From Plumapathes pennacea (lineage: Eukaryota; Cnidaria; Anthozoa; Antipatharia; Myriopathidae): a DNA stretch of 64,000 bases. A program made the translations under genes and the position numbers. The stretch spans positions 31,759,295-31,823,294 of the forward strand of contig OZ038463.1 of the NCBI GenBank assembly GCA_964036295.1, given 5' to 3'. The notes beneath the pieces were generated by a model. That model did not search any database and was not told the origin of the DNA. It saw only the letters and a list, made by a program, of their open reading frames with translations. Positions 36,501 to 48,500 of this stretch are shown piece after piece. Each line of letters opens with the position of its first letter. Position 1 is the stretch's first letter.

Positions 36501-39500
36501 CCGCGCGTGATAAATAACTAACTGTGCCCTTCTCGGGTTTCATTCTACATGTCAACACTCCAACCGAAGCTGTGTGGGTTGATGGAAACTGTAATTTAAC
36601 TACGCGCGTTTCCATGCTAACACCGGAAATTTGACCAAACTCCCGCAGAGTGCGTTAAAGTCGCATGAAGTTCTTCATGTTCGTGAGATATCCGTAACAT
36701 GGCTTCGTGTTTTAAGCGTGAGATCCTCAATGCGCATGACTTGGAGTCGTTGCTATGCTTGACGTCATTTGTTTACGACGCCATGTTCATTGTCTTTGAC
36801 TGCCGACTAGTTGACAAAGTTGCTCGCTTCCGTTCGTGGTACAATCGACGAAAACTCGTTGAATATGTTGCACAGCGGTCTCTCAACAAAATATAAAGAT
36901 GGCGCTGGTTTGGGACAAGGCGAACGATTGCAATTCGGCGCAATGTTCTCAAAATTCTACTTCCTGTGGGGACTGTCACGGAAGAATGCTACGCCGAAAG
37001 AGTAATATACAACCGATCTCGACAAAACTTGGGGCAATTGTGCAATACATCAATTAAAAAAATATGTAGGCAGCCCGGAGCACGAAGTGTACGGACGACT
37101 GAATTACGGCCGCCGAAAGGTGAGGCTAATGCTGAAAATTTCGGGAACATATTACAAAGCCAGATATTATTTTCTTCTTCGGGCTGCCTACGTTTTTTAG
37201 AGACTAATGTACGTCACACATTGCAATTTGAATAAGCCTTGAAAATTATTTTGCCGAGGAGAAAATCCAGTATAGCTATAATTTGAGCCCGCGATTCAAG
37301 CGGCAATCCTGACGCATTGTTTGTGAAATTTGACACCTCTAATAAAAAATAATAAACTCTAACCTACACCGGTTAATGTAAGCAACACCTTTTTTGTGTG
37401 TGACTAGCCAATAGTGAGTAAATTAGGGTTGAATGCAACCTATTTTAGCCAGTCCTAATACCTTAATAAACACAGATTCAGGACAATACCTTTGTTTTCA
37501 GAAACTTTAAGCGCACACCGAGTTTTAGGGATTATTATGCCAATTGCATGGCCCCAAATGGCGACATTAGAAAAAAAAAATTTTCACCGGAACGTCTCCT
37601 GATACCTTAAACACGAAGACGCGGTATAAAAGGAGAGGTGCCTAAGGTTTCTCGCCTTCATTTGTCAATCAACCGCCGTCTGTGCCGGACGCTCTTATGG
37701 GATCTCTCTGTGAAATAAAAATTGTTCTGTCATTTGCCGTTATACGTGTGAATCTGTAGAGTTCGGGATATACCGTTGTAAATATAAGAATTCAGATGTT
37801 GAAATGATGGAGGAATGTGATGTTGAGGTTATCGGTATACAGAAAAGGTCAACGTCTTGTCACTTCAAAATAAATTGGCGCCCGAGCCGTCGCAAAATGT
37901 ACATGGAAATTTAACAAGACCGCAAGTAAACGGTTTTAATGTATAAAGTAAAGCCTAGATTAACGCTTACCCGGATTACCTGTGTCTCTGGTGGGATTTT
38001 GAAACATTTTAGCCAGCTTTACACGGAAGGGAAGCCGTGTGAAAACAACACGGCTGAAGTTTCCGATTACCAACGGTCTTAGCTCAAAGCCCGATAAATA
38101 CGTTCAGAGTACCATCGAACACATCTAGCGATAAATTCTTGTCGATATTCCGTCTACTGAATTTTAAAATCCGTCAAAAAGTTGCCATGAAATAATTCTC
38201 TTGCGGCTCAGCTTGATGTTGATTGACTGAAAACTGTAACCCGCGGCGTTCTTCAGCCGATCGACGTTTCCTCCCTGCTGTAGAATGATTACTGGTCGCC
38301 ACATCGAGAAAAACAAATCCAAGAAAGCAAAGAGTTGTTGCCGAAGAGAAACGGAAGCAACAACTATCGCTGTAGCGTTGATCGAGCGATAATTGTAACT
38401 CTCGTTGCTCGACACAATGTTATATTATATTTTTGCGCAATTACAATTTAGATGTCCGCGCATAATATCATGAAAACACTGCTTCTTAGCACATCTAGCG
38501 ATAGAAGGCTCAGAAGGCCGAGAAAGAACCCGGAGACGAAGAAGTTCGAAGCGCGAAATTTGAATCGTACAACGGCTGTTCTCCCAGTGATGTAAAAAGT
38601 CAATAAACGGGCGTAAAACTTCACAGATGTTTTATAATCAGTAAAGAGCTTCCATTTCTTTACTCTAAGAGAGGAAATCAAGGCAGATGGTTAGTTTTTA
38701 TTTGAATTTCTCGGAGAGCATTTTGACCGTTGGCAGCCATTTTGGTCAGTTCACATTTAAAATACTAATTAGGGGGCGGAGCATTACCTTTTATAGCGCG
38801 TCTTCGTGTTTAAACTAAAAATAATCATTACAACACTCATAAACTATGGAGGGTGATCACCGCCAAAATTAAACATGACACTTTGCAATGTTAAAGTTAC
38901 ATTTTGTAGTCCGTCAATCTCATGACTGTGTCACATTATGAAATGGCTTAATTACATTCTGACATGTTATCTTTCTTTCTGTTATTACATTATGTGTTGC
39001 TGACATTTTGTTATGACTGCATCGTGTGATGCTTACGTCACATGCTTCCTGACACTCAGTTCACTAGTTTTAGACAAAATTCAAGATTAAAGTGCAACAA
39101 ATTATCAGGCTGGCAAGATTTTTTCCGGTAGCAGTGGGAGGCCGAGATTTATTATCACTGCTGGGCAAATGGAGCTTCTTGTAGAAAAAACATTTTACCG
39201 CGATTGAAATGAGCTAACTGTCGGTGCGATCCCTTTGTGCAACTCATCTGTCAACATGCCTCGGAATGGACTCTCATTTTTAGCTTGCGAATCCCACTTT
39301 GTGGGATTTGCAAGGTAAAGTAATCACTTTCCTTCCCTACTTCCCTCCTTCCCTCTGTTGTCAACAATAGATTTCCAAATAAAGCAGTTGCGGTTTTTCA
39401 AATTTGGACATGATGAAGGTCGCGTAACAGGGGCTTACTGTATTTTGCGAAACGAAACGGGAATTTGCGAAACGATAATTTGCGAAACGGTGTTTTAACA

Positions 39501-42500
39501 CCTAATTGAACGTTTTAAATGCTAACAAAGCCTTCAAAACAAAACAAAACAAAACAAAAGCAGTTTTTGTGTGAGGTCCCTGGAGAATGTTATCCCTGAA
39601 AGTTCTATTGTTGTTTCATTTATTTAATGTCTCTTTTGAAATCAAAGCATACGAAAGGACATATAATTAAAAACTGCGCAATCACTTTAGATGAAGAACA
39701 AAAAGAAAATTAAGCTATAGGTGTTGTAACAGCGGATTTTTACCTGAATCTGGAATTCACCTGACTGCGTTAGAGGAACTCTGTGGGGGATAAAATCTGT
39801 CACACATCTTGCCATGTGAACCCTCCCAAGGCAAAAACAAATCAAAGCAGCGTGGCCGCTGTAAGGTCGCCCATATATGTTTTACTGCCTGATCGGGATT
39901 AATTTTTGCGCCAAAATAAGAGAAATTTGTTTGCGCAAAATCTGAGCAATCTCGTACACAGACTCTCCAATGTGGACGAAACTCGAAGGCCCTGGGAGGA
40001 CGTCCGCAAGGAGGTTAAGTTCACAACATTTTAAGAATTGGATCGCTAGTTGGACCCGTCAAGAGTAATCTAGTTTTAAATATATCTCTGTAGTGCAAAG
40101 ACGACCGGGAAAAGTACCAACGGCCAAAAATGGCGGAGCTTTCTCGAACGATGAAGTTTGCAGTATGTTCATGCCTTAAGACTTTAAAGCAAAATTCTTA
40201 TTCGATACAAAATATCTATCGGGAGCTATGGACGTTTGAATACCGTAACAACAAAGCTGTGTACACGCGCGTGGCCGACTAAATTCGGTCCTTCACGAAA
40301 CATTTTAAAATTGGCACTGCGAAAGATGTGAAGTAACTAAACATCAAGCTGAGTTACAGATCAACTTCATTTCGTGTTTCGAGTTTGACTAACATGCATG
40401 GCGGCCGCATACAAACTCTTACCAAATCTCCAAAAAACAAATTGCCGCTGCTTCGCTAAAATGAAGGCTAGACAATCCAAAATTGGCATGTGGACTAACT
40501 CAGGCATGCTCTTTTTAGTTCTAGAGTCAAAAAAGTACAATCTTTTATTTTAGAGGGTGCTGTGGTCGCGTGACCCGTGAAAACCGCGTCGATAATTATT
40601 TTCTCTAGTTAGTATGAAACACTTTTTGAAGCCCGCGTTCACCACGAAGTGGTGACTTTAGCCAGTTCTATAAATAGCTACTTCCGCAAAAAAAGTCCTT
40701 TTACAAATTCGCAACCTTACAGCTGCCTTGCTGCTTTGATATTCATTATATTCACTTTCGCATTCTTCTTCGTCCAGCTGGTTAAAACTAAGCGAAGGAA
40801 AGGAAACATAATCAAACGATACCATTGCGACAAGCTGAAGTTGCTCCCGGCTGGGTTTTTCAGCTTTAACATACGCTCGTTAAACAACCGCGAACTCATC
40901 AAAACCGCGGTGAAAATAGCTCTGAAATAAAACAGGCAGAATGAAATTTCGAAAGTTTGGTAGAAGAAACGCAATTCAGAAGACAAAAAATAGATAATTA
41001 ATGAACCTCAGGTTAGATTAATTGTGGCCTGTGATTAGAAACAAATGTTCGAAGTCAAACTGTCAAAATCACTTATGCATGAAAATGAGATAGGTCACGC
41101 ATGCTCCCAAGCTCAAAATGTAGACTGTAAATTGTTTAATTTGGAAAGCAGTGGCCCCTGGCCGGGTATTTTCTACTTTAATAGCCTTCAGAAAGCAAGA
41201 GCACCTCAACCCGGTTACATTTCATCCTTGAATACAGTGTGCCAACAAACACGGCGAGAAAACTTCACAGCATTTCCATATGTCAGACTGTCAGCGAAAT
41301 TATGCAAATATGTCAGGAATCGGATGACACAATCTTATTTGTGCACGAAGGCACTCTGAAAAAGCTTTGAAAACTTGCGAAAAGATCACAATATAATCCT
41401 ACTTGGCCTTCATCACAGTTCCCGGGGCATCAAACGACAGAATATACGGCGATTGTTGAAATACCAGAATGATAACACAACTTTAAATAGCATACTAGTA
41501 CTGTACGTTAATTGATGTAATTTTTCAAACTCACCGGTTTCTGAAAGCCATAGCTTTAGCTCTTTTCCAGCAAAGGAAACAAAACCCGAAACACTATTGT
41601 TTACGTCTTCAATTATTTCAAAATACACTGTATAGAGCAGTACAGGTGAAGTACGAAAATTCCACTTGCCGTTGTATTGTGCGTCGTCATCTTGTCAAAG
41701 CTTGGATTCTGAAACTTACAATCCTGTTATTGTAAAAGGTGAAATTTGCCACGGTGATTGTTCGATTTCCACCGACTGTAATTTTGCTATTCCTTTCTGA
41801 AGAAGTGTCTGCGTCAATACTGGCGTCTGGGATTGTGTTCAGGTCGGCCAGTCGATGCCTTAAAAAGTTCGTTTCACGGCTAGCAAGCTTGCCTCCGATA
41901 CACTGGCAAAATGTCCGGGCAATTTAAAGCCGTCAGTCGAACTGCTTGGCCTTTTATCTGCATCTTGTTGTACAAAATCACTTCCGTTCGTACTCTATCG
42001 CATGTCAAAAATGGCGGTTTACAGTTCTGGTCTAAGAGCCTGGGAACGAGGTCGTACGCCAGACTGACTGACAGACGAACATTAAATTTCGAGATGGCGA
42101 CCCGATAAGGCGACACACTGCAATAGCGTTGTGATTATTACCCTCGCTTACGTTCGGGGATCATCTGAATCTTCATTAGGACGAATGAACAGCTGAGAAG
42201 CATCAATGTTTGGTGCAATCAAAGAATACGTGAGCTTCTCAGAGGAGCGGGTAAATGTGACGTCAGTAAAGAAATAGAACCGGATGTTCAGTAAACCACC
42301 AACCAAGTTTCCACAACATTCGAAAACTTCCTCGTTCCCAGGCTCTTTTTTGAAGAAATTTGAAAACACCAGTGTAACAGCAGAGTTTATAGCTTAGCGT
42401 TCACAACAACTTTGTAAAGGCATTCTACTGTAAAGTCTGCATGACTCGATTATGTGTCTGCAGACTCTTGGAATCGGGGCTATGCCGAGACAGAAATTTT

Positions 42501-45500
42501 TGAATATCAGTGACATGGAAAAATATCAACAGCTCTCTTCCATAGTTTATCGCAATGCCCCGTGCGAGGTCTTAGCAGCATTGATGCTTAGCTTCTCAGG
42601 TGTATAACTCACAGTCAATTTGCGTGCAATTTTAAACTTGGGAAGAAAAGCGCCCGGAAAAGTATAACCTGCGTCGCTGGTGGTCTTAGTGGATGCAAGT
42701 GAAACACGCGTTCGGTCACAACAGCCTCCCCTCCCCCACGTTACTTTGTCACTCAGTGTCGATCCCCTCTTTCGAAATACAAAATGGCGGCGTTGCGGCC
42801 GAACGTATGTCTCGCCGGCATGCACTAAAATCGCCAGCGACGCAGACTAGGAAAAGCGTGGCAGCTGGTGGTTTTCTCCCCTTAGTAAAGTGTCCCTTCC
42901 GTTTTCACTCTTGTTTGTTGACCAGTGTTTCTGTTTTTGATTTTTGTTGCTTTCTCTCATCAGCGCACACTGTATCCCAGACGGCAACAGAATGCGGCCA
43001 CAGAACAAAGTAAGACGAGTTTAATTCTCATGATTGTTCGATGAAAAATATGTAGTGCTTGCGTGAAACTTTGTTTAGCTCAGTGCTCGAAAAAATCTGG
43101 CCTATCCTGGATCAATATCGCTGTCTTTGCACATAACCTTACATAAAAAGGAAACACTATAGGCAATATGTATATGCACACGGAGGCTTCCGTCTCCTCT
43201 GAATATTTGTTTAGCAAGGTGGCATGCCTGAGGTTTTGTGTTAAAGGGCCATTCTGGAGTGTGCTGTTCTTCTAGAAATGCTGAATTTTACACTATTTTC
43301 ATGAAATGATTTTGTGACGAAAAGCCAGATGAAGCCACAATTCTTATAGAAAAACATTTATTATATTAGGTGTGTTTTGACGAGACGAGTTAGAAGCCAC
43401 CGTAATTTTACATTGCTTAACTGCGTCCCATACACGCAAATATTTCCGAATGGATACTGCCAAGAGGTGCTAGGGAACAAGATGGTCTATGGGACTGCGT
43501 ACCGACTGGATTATAACGAAGATTCTCTTGAGAAGTACCAAGATGCTTACCGTGTAATAAAACGTTTATTTGGTAAGGCAGTCAACGGCAGCAAAGATAT
43601 GTTGATAAAACCATTTTCCGGAAGAAGTGATGTACTCCTGACTGAAGAGTGTCTGAATCTGGTTGATGACATGTATTGCCACGCATATTTCCCACAATGC
43701 CGTATCTCGTCTGATCCTCAGCCAGTTTGCAGACAGGCCTGCGAGAGAATGAACTTCAATGTTTGTAAAGAAGTATTTGAGTATATTAAAAAGAACAACA
43801 ACGTTACTCAAAGCGATTATTTACCATGGAGAGTTCTTGACTGCACCACGATGCCAACACAGAACTTGTCCAACTCAAAACACCAAGGAGAACAAGAATG
43901 CTATAACCCAGATGAAATTCGAGGTACGGAACATAACTCCCGCGGGGAATGGGAGAGGGTACTCCTTCTAATTTTAAGCTGGGGTGTGCTGCACGGTTCT
44001 CCAAACCCCTATCCTGTGTTAGACCAAATGGTACAAATTTCCATACCCTATTTCAGACCTGACTCCAAAATGTGTACCCTACTGGCTGCTTGCATAAATC
44101 TATTATCCTATTCCCAAACCAAACAGACAAAATCTAAACTCTATTTCAGACCAAAATGTCAAAAATATATACCCTATTTAAGACTAAAATGCTTGAAAAC
44201 GTTACCCTATGGCGCGGCGCATTCCTATATGGTTTATACATGGGAGTACCGCCCCCCTCCCCCCAAGAGATGTTACTGTGCAATAGACAATTAGCCCCAA
44301 CCAGTCAGTCAGTTAATCAGTCAGTCAAGTCAGTCAAGTCAGTCAAGTCAGTCAATCAGTCAAATCAGCTGGTCAGTCAGTATAAACCTGAATCTAAAAG
44401 AAAGAAAACAGTTTATAACTCAACCTCTCATAGACTGTTTTCGTAGTGAAGAAGCATGAAGAAAACAATCTAACCATGTTTGTTAGTCCGTGGAGCAAAA
44501 CATCACTTGACTGTGGTGACGCTGGAGTGTTCTTGCACTGCTAAATCAACATTTGTCGGTTTATCAAAGTCGGAACAAAGTGGAAATTACAAAAAAAGTG
44601 CTTTCGTATGAATCTTTGCGTTTGGCACTGTAATTACTTTGATTTTGGTTTTTAACTCGTGGATACGCGAAGCGTATATACATCTTATTCGATGGTTTAG
44701 CGCGTAATACGGGCCGGTATTTTACGAGTTGCTCGTATTTTTCCGAGCCCCGCCGCGGGGCGAGGAAAAATGCGAGTAACTCGTAAAATGCCGGCCCGTA
44801 TTACGCGCTAAACCATCGAATGAGGGATTTATTATATGACTGTGACGCAGTTTTACCTTTATATAAAATATATTTCAGCAAACACAAAACAGAGACTTCG
44901 AGCAAAACTGTTTTCATTCCGAATGCAATCCCAGGCAAAATGTATGCACACTCATTTACACAAAGATCACTTACAGCTTCCAATCCGGTCATCGATTTAA
45001 AATCTTGACAGAGAAAATTAAAGAAGTTATGCCACCAAATGATCGGAGTTCAATTCAGATTAAATTTGCTGAGATAAATGCGCTGGAGACGAAAATGCTT
45101 GCTTCGACAGAATAAACATTCAGCGAACAAACGTGCTTTGAGCGGTTGAAATCGATCACTTCGCTTAAACTTTTATTGAACCATTTTTGTTCTTCAATAC
45201 AAGCAGCTTTGTACTCAAAACAGGATTTTTATTTTCTCGGAGTAGTTAAGGAATAAACACAAGAACAGGGCAAGCGAATGTGTACGTTGAAGAATCGGAA
45301 ACTTTCATAACACAACTAGGATTTTTACCGCCGACACGTTGTCAAGTTAGATTATTAACAACTCACCGATTTCCTGCCTGGTCGTAGAAAGTTTAAGACC
45401 CCTTCCAGCAAAGGAACCACCCAAAACAGTGTTCGTACACGGCGAAAATCATTTTGCGTTGACGGCATCGTGCGGAAAACTTTACGGAGTCAGAACTGCC

Positions 45501-48500
45501 GTTTGTCCATGGCGATTGTTTGCTTTCCACCAACTGAACTGTGTTTTCTCTTCCTTGACAAATTATCCAGTAACAGTTTCTTTCGATGGAAGGGTCTTGT
45601 ATCTGAAAAGTCATAGACTTTCGTTGCACCGTTTTACCTTGCACTCAGAAAAATCTTTGATTCATTTGTGATACGCGCGTGTCTAAACCGGTCAAACCGG
45701 TTTTCTACAGTGTAATACGGATTTGAAGTGTGTAATACGCTCCCGTACCGGCACTCTGTTGCGACCTTATATGGTAAAACTACGTCACAGTCATATAATA
45801 AAAACGAGTTATTGTGGGGACTCAGATATGCAAATGAGTTACTCGCACACTCACTCACTCACTCACTCACTCACTCGGCTGTTAGCAGATCGGTATCTAA
45901 AGGTCACCGCAACTGAGTTCGAAGTCGCTACGAGAAGGACAGTTCGGGTTTTCACGAACGCTTAACGACTAACCGATTTGATTTTTAATACGCTTCTGTC
46001 GCCAGTTTGGGCTAGCGTATTCGCTCAGCGCAGTTCTGAACTTGGAGTCTTCGAGAAATGCGGCTGAGATTGCAACGAGAATCCTTGACGAGCCCTTCGA
46101 AGGGTGACTAGGTTTGAAGCCCGTACACAACTTGAAGTAAACACTTCGGACCGATTTTTTAAACAAAGTCTAATTTAGACCTGGTTTATCGCTGGTTTTA
46201 CGGACGCCGTAAAACAGGGTTAGCATATTTAGAGCACGGATCGGAGTCTGGTTTATATAAACATGACGTTTAGCCGTTGTCCGATAAGCATGGCTATTCA
46301 GTTTTGACCTTGTTTAGACCAGGACCTGCTTAACCGCGGTCTAAACTTTGTTTAAAAAATCGGCCCTTCAGGTTTTGCTTTGATTGTTGGAGAAATTTAG
46401 GCCCCGTCCACACGTATCCGGATATTTTTGAATCCGCAACTTTCTCAATGCGGATTTACAAAAATTCGCGTCTATATGTAGCGTATTCGAATCGTTTTAG
46501 CCTTGTCCACACGTATCCGGATATTTTTGAATCCGCAACTTTCTCAATGCGGATTTACAAAAATTCGCGTCTACATGTAGCGTATTCGAATCGTTTTAGC
46601 CTTGTCCACACGTATCCGGATATTTTTAAATCCGCAACTTTTTCGTTGCGGATTGGCCTCCCGTCCACGCGTATCCGGTGAATACGGTGGATAAATCCGA
46701 AACTTTTTGATCAGCGTATTAAAAAATATACGGATTCGACCGTCCACACGACGCCGTATTCACAGCGTATTAAAAAAAATCTACTCTGGGAAGCGTTTTT
46801 AAAAAGTTGTGGATTCATCAACCGTATATTCACCGGATACGTGTGGACGGGAGGCCGTTAATCCGCAACGAAAAATTTGCAGATTCAAAAACATCCGGAT
46901 ACCTGTGAACGGGGCCTTAAGCTGGTGTTACACTGGTCGATTTGCAACAATACGATGTTGCACTAAAAATCGTTCAGGTGTAACACCCCATTGCGAATGA
47001 TTTTTCGCGATGTTTGCAGTGCTGCAACGCGTTGCAAGTTCTTGAAAGTGATTCAAAAACCTGCAACACAGTTGCGTGAATTTGGAGCAAATTGGCGTTG
47101 CAAATTGTCGTTGCAAATCGACCAGTGTAACACCACCTTTAGGCCGTTTTGATGTACAAAACAATTTGGTCTCATAAATATGCACGGTTCAGTGTATTTC
47201 AGAGTTAAAATATATCGCACAGGAAGCCCATTTATTTGTACTGCAAATGAACGAATTGAAGACTTGAAAACAAGAAACACGCTTCTTCGTTTGTGTTCAT
47301 TCTTTTCCGTACTAAGGCCGGTCCGGTCAAGCAGACAGCGTAAGTTATCTTGGCGCGACGATGTCCTCAGCATGAAAAAGGCGTGCAGCGTCACGCAAGG
47401 ATTATTTTTCAACACGATAAATTATTTTTTCGCCTTTTTTTGTGTGAAGCACTTGAAAACAAGAAACACGCTTCTTCGTTTGTGTTCATTCTTTTCCGTA
47501 CTACGGCCGGTCCGGTCAAGCAGGCAGCATAAGTTATTTTGGCGCGACGATGTCCTCAGCATGAGAAAGGCGTACAGCGTCACGCAAGGATTATTTTTCA
47601 ACGCGATATTTTTTTCGCCTTTTTTTGTGTGCAGCACTTGACTTCAAGAAGTGTTTGCATCAAAGCTTCAGTAAAACATCCATGCCATAGCGAGGGGGAA
47701 TCTGCAATTATCGTATTTCTAGTATATTATTGTCTATGATTCGCCCGGCTTGCTCGCTCGACACAATCGGACCTTATGTATTATTTAGTGACCGGGTTTG
47801 TTCGCTCAACACAATCGGACTTTGTATTATTTAGTGACTTGATTTCTTTTTTCTGTCAAAGATTTTAAATTTGTCAAACGCGGTTTGAAAAGTTGTTGTG
47901 TTCAAAATTGCATCCTTGCAAAAATTCACACATTTCCAAGACTTCTGAAGCGTGTAAACAATTAGCGACTCTCGCTCTCAGTTCTAAATTTGTTGCACGT
48001 ACTCGAAGAAGCGTATTACATTAATAAAGTAAACCAAGGAATTCAAGGATGAGGAGAGGTAGCTCTCCATTTCATAAAAGTTAACTAGAATATATTTTCA
48101 TGTCATTCCTTGTCATGCTATATCCACGAGTTGGCCCTGGGGACCCTTTGATTGATATAGCCATCCGAAACCCGCTCTATATAAATTGTAATTTTGATAT
48201 CAGAAACAAATTATGTGCTCAGAGGAATAACTTGGTTATTATTTTTCTTATAACAGACCAACTGGACAAACTGCCGAGTACAGGTAACATTATTTATTAT
48301 TGCCAGTAAATATTGTAATTGCGTTTACTCGCTGAAAATTCTCTTTGATGTGTCTCTTTTGGCTGGATGTTTCCCCAACATTCCGCTCATATCATAAGCT
48401 ACAGCTCTTGTTGATAACTCGACCCAGTCTTCTAGAAATTTTCAATTCAGGAGTCGTGAATATACTTTAACTATACACAACCTTAGACAAGGGACAACAG

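Larger units (their letters stand above)
31096..37603. mobile_element. Candidate large element with 16-bp inverted ends, carrying a kinase exon
   Basis: GGTATCAGGAGACGTT at 31096 and its exact inverse ending at 37603 bound 6.5 kb. Inside each end is a second inverted pair, TTAAGGTGTTAGGACTGGCT at about 31199 and the inverse of TTAAGGTATTAGGACTGGCT at about 37444. No transposase is recognised. It could be a non-autonomous transposon that took up host exons, or nested insertions of related elements. Confidence 0.45.
44656..48150. repeat. 3.5-kb composite insertion in the gene 3 post-CRD intron
   Basis: Genes 1 and 2 have introns of about 680-760 nt here; gene 3 has 4.3 kb. The extra DNA starts after TTTGATTTTGGTTTTTAACT and ends before ATAGCCATCCGAAACC. 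It is built of the hairpin, tandem and MITE units listed next. No gene is seen. Confidence 0.65.

Noticed and set aside
37620-37900. Solo LTR with TATA box, AATAAA and a TTGGCGCCCGAG primer site
   Set aside because: No TG..CA borders, target duplication or gag/pol sequence could be shown. It is kept only as part of the inverted-end segment.
40649-40930. 93-codon frame with a hydrophobic segment, possible membrane protein
   Set aside because: A frame of equal length overlaps on the other strand, there are no homologues in the window and no splice or start context. It is left as unexplained.
47180-47641. 153-codon plus-strand frame
   Set aside because: It consists of two translated copies of a 190-bp tandem repeat and has no domain.
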